Source: Burkholderiales bacterium (GTDB lineage: Bacteria > Pseudomonadota > Gammaproteobacteria > Burkholderiales > Burkholderiaceae_C). Taken from it: 8,570 nucleotides of DNA. Location: the NCBI GenBank assembly GCA_947450745.1, contig CANFYD010000133.1, forward strand, positions 1-8,570, given 5' to 3'. The position numbers and the translations under genes are program-made. Numbering within the stretch: the stretch's first letter is position 1; each line of letters opens with the position of its first letter. Below, piece by piece: positions 1-7,368 of this stretch. Below the pieces are notes generated by a model that was not told where the DNA came from, did no database searches, and saw only the letters and a list, made by a program, of their open reading frames with translations.

Positions 1-957
1 GATGTTGTGGCTGATGCCGATGCCGAAGCCCGGGATGAGCTGCTCGACCAGCTGCGTATTGCCCTCAAATGGCTGCAGAACATGGACCCAGCCGGCGTGG
101 GCGCACAGAACCTGGGCGAATGTCTGGTGCTGCAATTGCGCGGCCAAGCGCGCAGCCCGGCGCAGATGATCGCCATCCTGATCTGCAAACAGCACCTGGA
201 ACTGCTGGCCCGGCGCGATCACAAGAAGCTGATGGCCTTGACCGGTGCCGACGACGCCTTGCTGCGCGAAGCACAAGCGCTGATCGTGGCGCTGGAGCCC
301 AAGCCGGGGCGCCGCTTTGCACGCGGCCAGGCGGCGGCGGTGGTGCCTGACGTGATCGTGCGCAAGGTCGGCCGCGAGTTGCGGGTGATGCTGAACCCGG
401 AAGTGGCGCCCAAGCTGCGCATCAACGAGCTGTATGCCAACGCGCTGCGCCAGACGCGCGGCGGCATCACCAACACGGCGCTGGGTGGGCAGTTGCAGGA
501 AGCGCGCTGGTTCATCAAGAACATTCAGCAGCGCTTCGAGACGATTCTGCGGGTCTCGAAAGCGATTGTGGAGCGCCAAAAGGGCTTCTTCACCCACGGC
601 GCGCTGGCCATGAAGCCGCTGGTGCTGCGTGAAATTGCCGATGAGCTGGGTCTGCACGAGTCGACCATTTCACGCGTCACCACCGCCAAATACATGGCCA
701 CCAGCTTCGGCACCTTCGAGCTGAAATACTTCTTCGGCTCGGGGCTGAACACCGATGCCGGCGGCAATGCGTCAAGCACCGCCGTGCGGGCCTTGATCAA
801 GCAGTTCGTGGCAGCCGAAAACGTCGCCAAGCCGCTCTCCGACAGCGCGCTGGCCAGCATGCTCGAAGAGCAAGGCATCCAAGTCGCCCGCCGCACGGTG
901 GCCAAATATCGCGAAGCGCTGAAGATCGGTACGACAACGATGCGCAAGGTCAGCTGA
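1..957 (+). CDS. rpoN: RNA polymerase sigma-54 factor RpoN, C-terminal part (5' end outside window)
   Basis: This is the alternative sigma factor that directs core RNA polymerase to -24/-12 promoters, opened by AAA+ activators (nitrogen, motility and other regulons in proteobacteria). The frame is open from base 1, so the gene continues upstream; about 318 residues are visible, and the N-terminal activator-interaction region is missing. Numbering from the GTG at base 7: the core-binding domain opens with a LQNMDPAGVGAQNLGE segment (about 23-38). A NPEVAPKLRINELY stretch (130-143) follows. The helix-turn-helix region holds LREIADELGLHESTISR (207-223), then an FELKYFF segment (237-243). The diagnostic RpoN box ARRTVAKYRE lies at 294-303 (bases 886-915), close to the C-terminus as usual. 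The GTG at base 7 is only an edge artefact, not a start. All C-terminal landmarks are intact, so the visible part looks functional. It ends with TGA at 955-957 and no obvious T-tailed terminator follows. Confidence 0.97.
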   Translation, partial: DVVADADAEARDELLDQLRIALKWLQNMDPAGVGAQNLGECLVLQLRGQARSPAQMIAILICKQHLELLARRDHKKLMALTGADDALLREAQALIVALEPKPGRRFARGQAAAVVPDVIVRKVGRELRVMLNPEVAPKLRINELYANALRQTRGGITNTALGGQLQEARWFIKNIQQRFETILRVSKAIVERQKGFFTHGALAMKPLVLREIADELGLHESTISRVTTAKYMATSFGTFELKYFFGSGLNTDAGGNASSTAVRALIKQFVAAENVAKPLSDSALASMLEEQGIQVARRTVAKYREALKIGTTTMRKVS

Positions 958-994
958 GGGCAATTCAGCCCCCTGGCGGAACTTTGTGTTCGCG

Positions 995-1095
995 GGATCA
1001 GCCCGGCGGGACGTTTTGCTCCGTGTCATTCCGACGTGACCTAGGGTCACGGTCTCCCTTCTTTACCTGCGCAAAACGCCCCACCGGGCTGATCC
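995..1095. repeat. 101-base nested inverted repeat (25-base arms, inner 17-base palindrome)
   Basis: The left arm 995-1019 begins GGATCAGCCCGG and ends GTTTTGC. The right arm 1071-1095 is its reverse complement with only two mismatches out of 25. The 51-base centre contains a second palindrome, CGTGACCTAGGGTCACG (1035-1051), with 7 paired bases each side. A looser, gapped copy of the left arm lies just upstream at 965-986 in the same orientation (TCAGCCC, GGCGG, AC, TTTG shared). The whole would fold into a large stem with an inner hairpin in RNA, or a cruciform in DNA. It could be a dispersed palindromic or MITE-like element, or a structured 3' end for rpoN mRNA. There is no T-run after the right arm, so a simple intrinsic terminator is unlikely. 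A TTCG (989-992 and 1096-1099) occurs on both flanks but is offset from the arms, so it is not a convincing target duplication. Confidence 0.85.
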
Positions 1096-1154
1096 TTCGG
1101 CAGCGCTCTTGTTCAACCGAGCATGGGCGGCCTTTTGTCTTGCAGAAATTTTGC

Positions 1155-1171
1155 TTCCGACGAGGTCGGAA
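1155..1171. promoter_or_regulatory. 17-base palindrome upstream of the PcaC-like gene, possible operator
   Basis: TTCCGACGAGGTCGGAA is a perfect 7+7 inverted repeat around GAG, 37 bases before the ATG at 1209. The size, symmetry and position fit a dimeric repressor or activator site, but no regulator gene is visible in the window and I cannot assign a family. A TATGCT (1182-1187) downstream could be a -10 element, though no good -35 lies at the right distance. The perfect symmetry is seen directly; the operator role is inferred. Confidence 0.45.
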
Positions 1172-1199
1172 AATCTCGCTTTATGCTGTGCGGATTTTT

Positions 1200-1203
1200 G
1201 GAG
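1200..1203 (+). promoter_or_regulatory. Shine-Dalgarno site GGAG fixing the start of the PcaC-like gene
   Basis: GGAG lies 5 bases before ATG 1209. It supports this start over the in-frame ATG at 984, which would add 75 residues encoded by the repeat region. Confidence 0.7.
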
Positions 1204-1208
1204 CCGAA

Positions 1209-1586
1209 ATGAGCGACGAACAATTCGACAACGGGCTGGCCATGCGCAAGCAGGTGATGGGCGAGGACTTTGTGGCGCGGGCTTACGCCGGTGTGACCGA
1301 CTTCACCGCGCCGATCCAGCAGCACATCACCCGCAACGCTTGGGGCGACGTCTGGCAGCGCCCCGGCCTGGACCTGAAAACCCGCAGCCTGGTGACGATC
1401 GCCATGCTGACCGCGCTAGGCAAGCAGCATGAGCTGAAGGGCCATGTGCGCGGTGCCCTCAACAACGGCGCCAGCGTTGAGGAAATTCAGGAAGTGCTGT
1501 TACATGCAGCCATTTATTGCGGCGTGCCCACAGCCGTCGAAGCGTTTCGCAGCGCAGCCGAAGTGGTGGAAGCCAACAAAGTCTGA
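1209..1586 (+). CDS. pcaC: Carboxymuconolactone decarboxylase family protein (PcaC-like)
   Basis: This is a small (125-residue) all-helical protein of the carboxymuconolactone decarboxylase/AhpD family. PcaC removes CO2 from 4-carboxymuconolactone to give 3-oxoadipate enol-lactone in the protocatechuate branch of the beta-ketoadipate pathway, in the cytoplasm as an oligomer. The length and landmarks are those of PcaC: AWGDVWQRPGLDLKTRSLV (44-62), GHVRGALNNGAS (78-89), EEIQEVLLHAAIYCGVP (91-107). The AhpD CxxC redox pair is absent; a single Cys sits in IYCGVP, so a peroxidase-type AhpD role is unlikely. The start at 1209 is chosen for its GGAG ribosome site and because homologous sequence begins there. 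No other pca gene is nearby, so the physiological substrate is uncertain and the symbol is by resemblance only. The next gene begins 66 bases downstream with its own candidate promoter, so this gene may be transcribed alone. A palindrome just upstream suggests regulation. Confidence 0.88.
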   Translation: MSDEQFDNGLAMRKQVMGEDFVARAYAGVTDFTAPIQQHITRNAWGDVWQRPGLDLKTRSLVTIAMLTALGKQHELKGHVRGALNNGASVEEIQEVLLHAAIYCGVPTAVEAFRSAAEVVEANKV

Positions 1587-1615
1587 GGCCCTTGGACTGT
1601 CGCGGCACGCAAGCA

Positions 1616-1645
1616 TTGCGACCCCCGCGCCAGTTCCGGGACAAT
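1616..1645 (+). promoter_or_regulatory. Candidate sigma-70 promoter for the RlmL-like gene
   Basis: TTGCGA (1616-1621) and GACAAT (1640-1645) are separated by 18 bases, each matching consensus at four of six positions. Transcription would begin about 1651-1653, at or next to the ATG at 1653, giving a leaderless or nearly leaderless mRNA. This fits the lack of a purine-rich ribosome site directly before the ATG. It is an inference from sequence only. Confidence 0.35.
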
Positions 1646-1652
1646 ACGGCCC

Positions 1653-2960
1653 ATGTCTGCAAAAGAAACACTACTCAATTTATTCGTCTCCTGCGCCTCC
1701 GGGGTCGAGCCCTGGCTGGATCTGGAGGTGCGCGGGATTCTGCCCAAGACCCATATCGAGGTGCTGCGCGGCGGCATCGCGCTGAAAAGCGATCTGGAAG
1801 GGGTGATGAAGCTCAATCTGGAATGCCGACTCGCCATGCGGGTGCTGATCCAGGTGATCGACGGCCCGTACCGGCATGAGGACGACATCTACGCCCTGGC
1901 TTGCAAGGTCGATTGGACCCAGTGGATCACGCCGGCCGAGACGATACGGGTGGACACCACCGCCCGCCATTGCCCGCTGAAGAGCCTCAACTTTGCCAAT
2001 CTGCGGGTCAAGGACGCCATCTGCGACACGCTGCGCGACGCCACCGGCGAGCGCCCCAGCGTCGACACCCGCTACCCCGACCTGCCGGTGCTGATGCATC
2101 TGGGGCCGGAGTACGCCGCCATTTACGTGGATACGTCCGGCGAGCCCTTGTTCAAACGTGGCTGGCGCGAAGACAAGGGCGACGCGCCGCTGAAGGAAAC
2201 CTTGGCTGCCGCCATGCTGGCTGCGGCCGGCTGGAAGGGCACGCCCGAAACCGGTGGCGCGCTGCTCGACCCCTGCTGCGGGTCCGGCACCATCGCCATC
2301 GAGGCGGCCCAAATCGCTTGCGGCATGGCGGCCGGCATGCAGCGCCGCTTCACCTTCGAGCGGCAACTGCCTTTTGTGCCGTTGCGTGGTCGCTGGCAAG
2401 CGCTCAAGCAGGCCGCCAAAGACCGTGAACACGCTCCGGCCGTGCCGATTTTTTGCAGCGACGTGGCCTTCCGCATGGTCGACTTTGCGCGCCGCAATGC
2501 CGAACGGGCCGGGGTGGCGCAATACATCCAGTTCAACGGCGGCGACGCGTTGGAGCGCCCGGCCCCGCAACTGCCCGAGGGCATGCCCGGCACCTTGATG
2601 ATGAACCCGCCCTATGGTGAGCGGATCGAGGTGCGCGGCAAGGCCGCCCATTACCGCGATGCCAGCGGCTCCGAGCAACGCGACAGCAGCGAGGATTTCT
2701 TCCCCTTGCTGGCCTCGCATTGGAAGCGCGCCTACACGCAACATCCGGCCGGCTGGACCGCCTGGCTGCTCTGCCCGGACATGAAGTTGCCCAGCCAGAT
2801 GCGCTTGAAGGAGTCACGCCGCGTGCCGATGTGGAACGGTCCGATCGAATGCCGGATGTTCCGCTTCGACCTGGTGGCCGGCTCGGCTCGCACGCCCAAG
2901 CCGGAAGTTCAGCCCCAGCCCGAAGCTGAGTCCACGCCTGAAGCGGGTCAGGCCGGCTGA
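1653..2960 (+). CDS. rlmL: THUMP-domain class I SAM-dependent rRNA methyltransferase (RlmL N-terminal type)
   Basis: Predicted 23S rRNA guanine-N2 methyltransferase. In E. coli the related RlmL makes m2G2445 and is fused to a second methyltransferase (RlmK) in a protein of about 700 residues; this 435-residue protein corresponds only to the N-terminal half. An RNA-binding THUMP domain spans about 45-162. The linker carries KRGWREDKGDAPLKETLAAAML (168-189), conserved before the catalytic domain in this family. The Rossmann methyltransferase has SAM motif DPCCGSGTIAIEAA (206-219), an acidic GSD-like position at CSD (268-270), and catalytic motif NPPYGER (318-324), typical of exocyclic-amine methyltransferases. 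The last 25 residues (411-435) are Pro/Glu-rich, probably disordered and lineage-specific. The ATG has no clear Shine-Dalgarno; see the promoter at 1616-1645. It converges on the MFS gene with 19 bases between stops. The exact target base is inferred from homology. Confidence 0.92.
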   Translation: MSAKETLLNLFVSCASGVEPWLDLEVRGILPKTHIEVLRGGIALKSDLEGVMKLNLECRLAMRVLIQVIDGPYRHEDDIYALACKVDWTQWITPAETIRVDTTARHCPLKSLNFANLRVKDAICDTLRDATGERPSVDTRYPDLPVLMHLGPEYAAIYVDTSGEPLFKRGWREDKGDAPLKETLAAAMLAAAGWKGTPETGGALLDPCCGSGTIAIEAAQIACGMAAGMQRRFTFERQLPFVPLRGRWQALKQAAKDREHAPAVPIFCSDVAFRMVDFARRNAERAGVAQYIQFNGGDALERPAPQLPEGMPGTLMMNPPYGERIEVRGKAAHYRDASGSEQRDSSEDFFPLLASHWKRAYTQHPAGWTAWLLCPDMKLPSQMRLKESRRVPMWNGPIECRMFRFDLVAGSARTPKPEVQPQPEAESTPEAGQAG

Positions 2961-2993
2961 ACCCGATCCATCGATCCGGTCAAGCCGGCTGAA
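2944..2993. repeat. Tandem 18-base imperfect direct repeat at a convergent gene junction
   Basis: CGGGTCAGGCCGGCTGAA (2944-2961) recurs at 2976-2993 with two differences. The first copy encodes the end of the + strand methyltransferase including its TGA. The second covers the end of the - strand MFS gene including its stop. The arrangement suggests that a short duplication shaped one of the two C-termini. No T-tailed terminator hairpin is seen between the two genes. Confidence 0.7.
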
Positions 2994-4149
2994 GCTTGGG
3001 CCGCATGGCCAACCAGGCCAGCGCCACGGCGGTGGCCGCCACCGGCAGCAGCGAGCCCCAGTTCATCCAGCTCCAGCCGCCGGTGGTGACCAGGGCACCG
3101 GAGGAAAACGAGGTCACCGTCATGGTGGCGTAGATGCAGAAATCCATCGCCGCTTGCGCGGTGGTTTTCTCCTCCGGCCGGTAGGCCTGCGTGAACAGCG
3201 TGGTGCCGCCGATGAAGAGGAAGTTCCAGCCCACGCCCAGCGTCAGCAGCGCAGCCAGGAAATGCATCAGCTCGACGCCTGACAGAGCGATCACCACGCA
3301 CACCAGGTTCAGCAGCACGCCCACTGCCATTACCGGCAACGCGCCAAAGCGCTTGATCAGGTTGCCGGTGAAAAAGCTCGGCACAAACATGCCCAGCACA
3401 TGCCATTCCAGCACCAGCGCGGTCTTGTCGAACGGGTGGGCACATTGCGCCATCGCGATCGGCGTGGCGGCCATCAGCAAATTCATCACGCCGTAGCCGA
3501 GTGCGCAGGCGGCAATCGACACGATGAAGATCGGTTGCCGCGCCAACTCCCGCAACGGCCGGCCCTGTGGCGCGCCGTGGCTTGCTTGCGGCAGCGGCGG
3601 GAAGCGGATGAAGGACATCACCGCAAACGACAGCATGGCCACGCCGATCAGCACCAGGTAGGCCCCGGCAAACGGCTGGGCCAACAGGGTTTTGCTGGCG
3701 CTGGCGAGGTTGGGCCCGGTGACCGCGCCCAGGATGCCGCCGGCCAGCACCCAGGAGATAGCCCGCTCCTTGTGAGAGGCCGGCACCAGCTCGGTGGCGG
3801 CAAAGCGATAGAGCCCGGCGGTGGCGTTGAAATAGCCGGCCAGCAGCGTTGCCAGCACCACCCACCAGAAGTGCTGCTGCGCCACAGCCCAAGCGGCCAG
3901 CGCGCAGGACAGCATCGCCACCAGCAAGCCGAGCTGAAAAGCCCGCTGCCGCCCGAGCGCGCGCTGATGGCGGGCCACCAGCGGCGCGAACAGCGCGCCT
4001 CCGCCCACATAGGCGCAGATCGGCAGCGTGGCCATCCAGGCCGACGGGGCCAAGGCCAAGCCGACCAGGCCGTTGATCGCGATGAAGGTGACGTTGTTGG
4101 TCAGGAACAGGCCCTGGCAGATCGTCAACAGCAGCAACTGAACATTCAT
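2980..4149 (-). CDS. Major facilitator superfamily (MFS) transporter, substrate unknown
   Basis: An inner-membrane protein of 389 residues with about twelve hydrophobic segments, the usual MFS size. The first segment follows directly from the N-terminus (3-33) and there is no cleavable signal peptide. A basic cytoplasmic loop after the second segment (60-70, ARHQRALGRQR) resembles a degenerate form of the MFS loop 2-3 signature. A charged central loop (about 181-205) divides the two six-helix halves. NATAGLYRFAATELVPASHKERA (108-130) and the following GPNLAS, plus WNFLFIGGTTLFT (308-320), look like functional helix and loop motifs, but I cannot name a substrate. The start ATG lies four bases after the rsmE stop, so translation is probably coupled to rsmE; the upstream ribosome site is weak. 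It is the last gene of the - strand block. Confidence 0.88.
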   Translation of the reverse strand: MNVQLLLLTICQGLFLTNNVTFIAINGLVGLALAPSAWMATLPICAYVGGGALFAPLVARHQRALGRQRAFQLGLLVAMLSCALAAWAVAQQHFWWVVLATLLAGYFNATAGLYRFAATELVPASHKERAISWVLAGGILGAVTGPNLASASKTLLAQPFAGAYLVLIGVAMLSFAVMSFIRFPPLPQASHGAPQGRPLRELARQPIFIVSIAACALGYGVMNLLMAATPIAMAQCAHPFDKTALVLEWHVLGMFVPSFFTGNLIKRFGALPVMAVGVLLNLVCVVIALSGVELMHFLAALLTLGVGWNFLFIGGTTLFTQAYRPEEKTTAQAAMDFCIYATMTVTSFSSGALVTTGGWSWMNWGSLLPVAATAVALAWLAMRPKLQPA

Positions 4150-4153
4150 GGGT

Positions 4154-4918
4154 TCAAGCCTGCTGCAAAGCGAGCCAGCCCAGCACGGCCAGCGGGGCGG
4201 TGTCGGCGCGCAGGATGCGGGGGCCGAGCCGGACGGCTTCGAAGCCCTGCGCGCGCGCTGCGTCCTCCTCGGCCGCGCTCAAGCCGCCCTCGGGGCCGGA
4301 CAAGACCAGGGTGCTCAGCGCCTCCGGCTGCGCCAAAGCAAGGACGGGCAGCGGCGTGGCCGCTGTCGGGCTGAGCAGCCAGCGGCGCTGTTCGGCGGGT
4401 TGCGGCGGCAGCGCCTTCAGCCATTGCGCCAGCGTCAGCACCGGGGCGATCACCGGCAAGCGGCTGCGCCCGCATTGCTCGCAGGCGGCGATGGCCACGC
4501 CCTGCCAATGCGCGACCTTTTTCTCGGCCCGCTCGGCCGCCAAGCGCAGCACCGAGCGCTCGCTCATCAGCGGCTGCACCACCGCCACGCCCAGCTCGGT
4601 GGCTTTTTCGACCACGCCGTCCATGCGGTCGTTGGCCGGCATCGCCAGCGCCAGGGTGACTTGATGCGGCAGTTCGCGCAGAACGTGCAGGCGCGGCTGC
4701 AGCAGCACCGCCACTTCGCTGCGGCCGATGCGCAAGACCTCGGCCGGCCACTCGAAGCCGGATCCATCGAACAAGGTCAGGGCCGAGCCCGGCTGCAAGC
4801 GCAGCACCTGCACATGGCGGGCAGCGGCGGGCGGCAGGACCAGTTCAGTGCTTGCGGCTGTGTCAACGGCGTCGTTCGCTGCGCCGATCGGGGTGTCGAT
4901 GAAAAAACGCGGGGGCAT
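4154..4918 (-). CDS. rsmE: 16S rRNA (uracil(1498)-N(3))-methyltransferase RsmE
   Basis: RsmE methylates N3 of U1498 in the 30S subunit decoding region, using SAM. The 254-residue length is normal for the family. The N-terminus (MPPRFF, then a segment to about 75) fits the PUA-like RNA-binding domain. The C-terminal SPOUT methyltransferase domain shows VEKATELG (103-110), EQCGRS (147-152), VLSGPEGGLSAAEED (205-219) and the trefoil-knot loop LGPRILRADTAP (231-242). The usual Glu in the RxETA part of that loop is Asp here, a conservative change. The start is supported by a GAAGAAGAG purine-rich site just upstream (about 4923-4931 on the - strand). It lies 78 bases downstream of the 149-residue gene and directly before the MFS gene. 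Identification is firm. Confidence 0.97.
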   Translation of the reverse strand: MPPRFFIDTPIGAANDAVDTAASTELVLPPAAARHVQVLRLQPGSALTLFDGSGFEWPAEVLRIGRSEVAVLLQPRLHVLRELPHQVTLALAMPANDRMDGVVEKATELGVAVVQPLMSERSVLRLAAERAEKKVAHWQGVAIAACEQCGRSRLPVIAPVLTLAQWLKALPPQPAEQRRWLLSPTAATPLPVLALAQPEALSTLVLSGPEGGLSAAEEDAARAQGFEAVRLGPRILRADTAPLAVLGWLALQQA

Positions 4919-4996
4919 GGGAACTCTTCTTCAGGGCGGGGGGCAGGGTGCAGCAGTGTGCCAGCAAGATCACCGCAGTAAAAAGTTCTCACCCTC

Positions 4997-5446
4997 TCAG
5001 CGCTCGATAGCCAGCGCCCGGCGCACTTGATCGGCCACCGCTTCGCCATGCGCCTGGCTGACTTCGCTCACAAAGCGCTGGGCCAAGTGCTGCAGGGCCA
5101 GGCGATCCGCGCAGCGCTCCACCTCCAGCACCATCCGGTAGCCCTTGATCAACCCCAGGTATTGCTTGGCATGCCGGGTCAGATAGCTGTAAAGCTCCGC
5201 ATGGGTCAGCGGCGACAGGGCGGGCGGCGGCAAAGCGGCCGCGCTGTGCACGGCAATCAGCCCTTGCTCCAGCAAATGCGCCAGATCGGCCGCCGTGGCG
5301 GCCTGCACCAGGATCAGCCATTCACGCCCGCTCCTCGTTCCGTCCAGCACCAGCAGCAGATTGCGAGCGCTGCGTGACAGGTCGAGCCGGCGAGCCTTGA
5401 TCTCGTCTCGCCCGGCCTCGCTGCGTTGATAGCGCTGATCGAGCAT
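4997..5446 (-). CDS. Uncharacterised 149-residue protein, possible winged-helix-like N-terminus
   Basis: I do not recognise this protein. It is soluble, with no signal peptide or membrane segment. Residues 8-64 (RSEAGRDEIKARRLDLSR, then LLLVLDGTRSGREWL and ADLAHLLEQGLIAV) have the rhythm of a small helical or winged-helix domain of the kind that precedes regulatory modules in Burkholderiales proteins. A Pro/Ala linker (66-80) follows. The second half (82-149) is predicted to be helical, with an LYSYLTRHAKQYLGLIKGYRMVLEVE core. The coding frame is supported by its length, by start and stop fitting tightly with neighbours, and by ordinary protein-like composition, unlike the Arg/His-rich antisense frames. 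Its ATG is six bases after the fadD stop, with no clear ribosome site of its own, implying translational coupling to fadD. A role linked to fatty acid use is a guess from position only. Confidence 0.75.
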   Translation of the reverse strand: MLDQRYQRSEAGRDEIKARRLDLSRSARNLLLVLDGTRSGREWLILVQAATAADLAHLLEQGLIAVHSAAALPPPALSPLTHAELYSYLTRHAKQYLGLIKGYRMVLEVERCADRLALQHLAQRFVSEVSQAHGEAVADQVRRALAIER

Positions 5447-5452
5447 GGTGGA

Positions 5453-7126
<1,674 letters not shown>

Positions 7127-7307
7127 CAGTTTGTCTCCAATCGAAGCCCGGATTCTGACTGATTACTGACACCATTCTTATCAGGGGATGCGCTAGCGTG
7201 GGGCGGGCGTGGTGAGAGCTTTGTCGCAGACGTCGGGGCGGGCTGGCGGAGTGGCTTGCTGAGCCCGCCGCACAAAGATGCAAAGACGTGCATTCTACGA
7301 ATTACGG

Positions 7308-7337
7308 GCGGAAGGTCCGGCGCACCGGGCCTCCCGC
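7308..7337 (-). terminator. 30-base hairpin downstream of pntB, possible 3'-end structure
   Basis: In the - strand transcript, GCGGGAGG pairs with CCTTCCGC (one G-U pair). After a C/A mismatch an inner CCGG/CCGG stem closes a four-base TGCG loop. It starts about 30 bases after the pntB stop. The stem is strong, but no T-run follows, so it may be a Rho-dependent or RNA-stabilising 3' structure, not a classical intrinsic terminator. Confidence 0.5.
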
Positions 7338-7359
7338 AACAGCCGACGAGGCAGCTGTT
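7338..7359 (-). terminator. Second hairpin immediately after pntB
   Basis: AACAGC (7338-7343) and GCTGTT (7354-7359) are exact complements around a ten-base loop. The hairpin lies nine bases past the pntB stop and directly abuts the larger hairpin at 7308-7337. It lacks a T-tail. The two together look like a compound 3'-end structure. Confidence 0.4.
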
Positions 7360-7368
7360 ATTTCAGCG

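Larger units (their letters stand above)
7127..7368. other. Gene-free spacer between pntB and fadD
   Basis: These 242 bases contain no supportable gene. The pntB-proximal part holds the two hairpins described separately (7308-7337 and 7338-7359). The fadD-proximal part (about 7127-7190) is less GC-rich than the rest and probably contains the fadD promoter. It includes short CTGA repeats (7155, 7159, 7166), but I could not identify convincing -35/-10 elements. Confidence 0.6.

Noticed and set aside
989..1099. TTCG on both sides of the nested repeat as a target-site duplication
   Set aside because: Four bases only, and the left copy is separated from the arm by two bases while the right copy abuts it, so the geometry does not fit a clean insertion.
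984..1208. N-terminal extension of the PcaC-like protein by 75 codons
   Set aside because: The extension is encoded by the inverted-repeat region, has no family-like sequence, and ATG 1209 has a GGAG ribosome site and gives the normal family length.
1680..2744. - strand open frame of 354 codons opposite the RlmL-like gene
   Set aside because: It mirrors the methyltransferase coding region and has shadow-frame composition with no motif.
2961..2979. Bidirectional terminator between the convergent genes
   Set aside because: Only short GATC-based symmetry is present, with no stable stem followed by T residues on either strand.
3400..4374. + strand open frame of 324 codons opposite the MFS and rsmE genes
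   Set aside because: Arg/Gln/Gly/His-rich composition with no domain, and it spans two well-supported genes on the opposite strand.
7155..7184. CTGA repeats and a CTGAT/ATCAG pair upstream of fadD as a regulator site
   Set aside because: The paired arms are only five bases and 16 bases apart, and do not resemble a fatty-acid regulator site I know; chance is a sufficient explanation.
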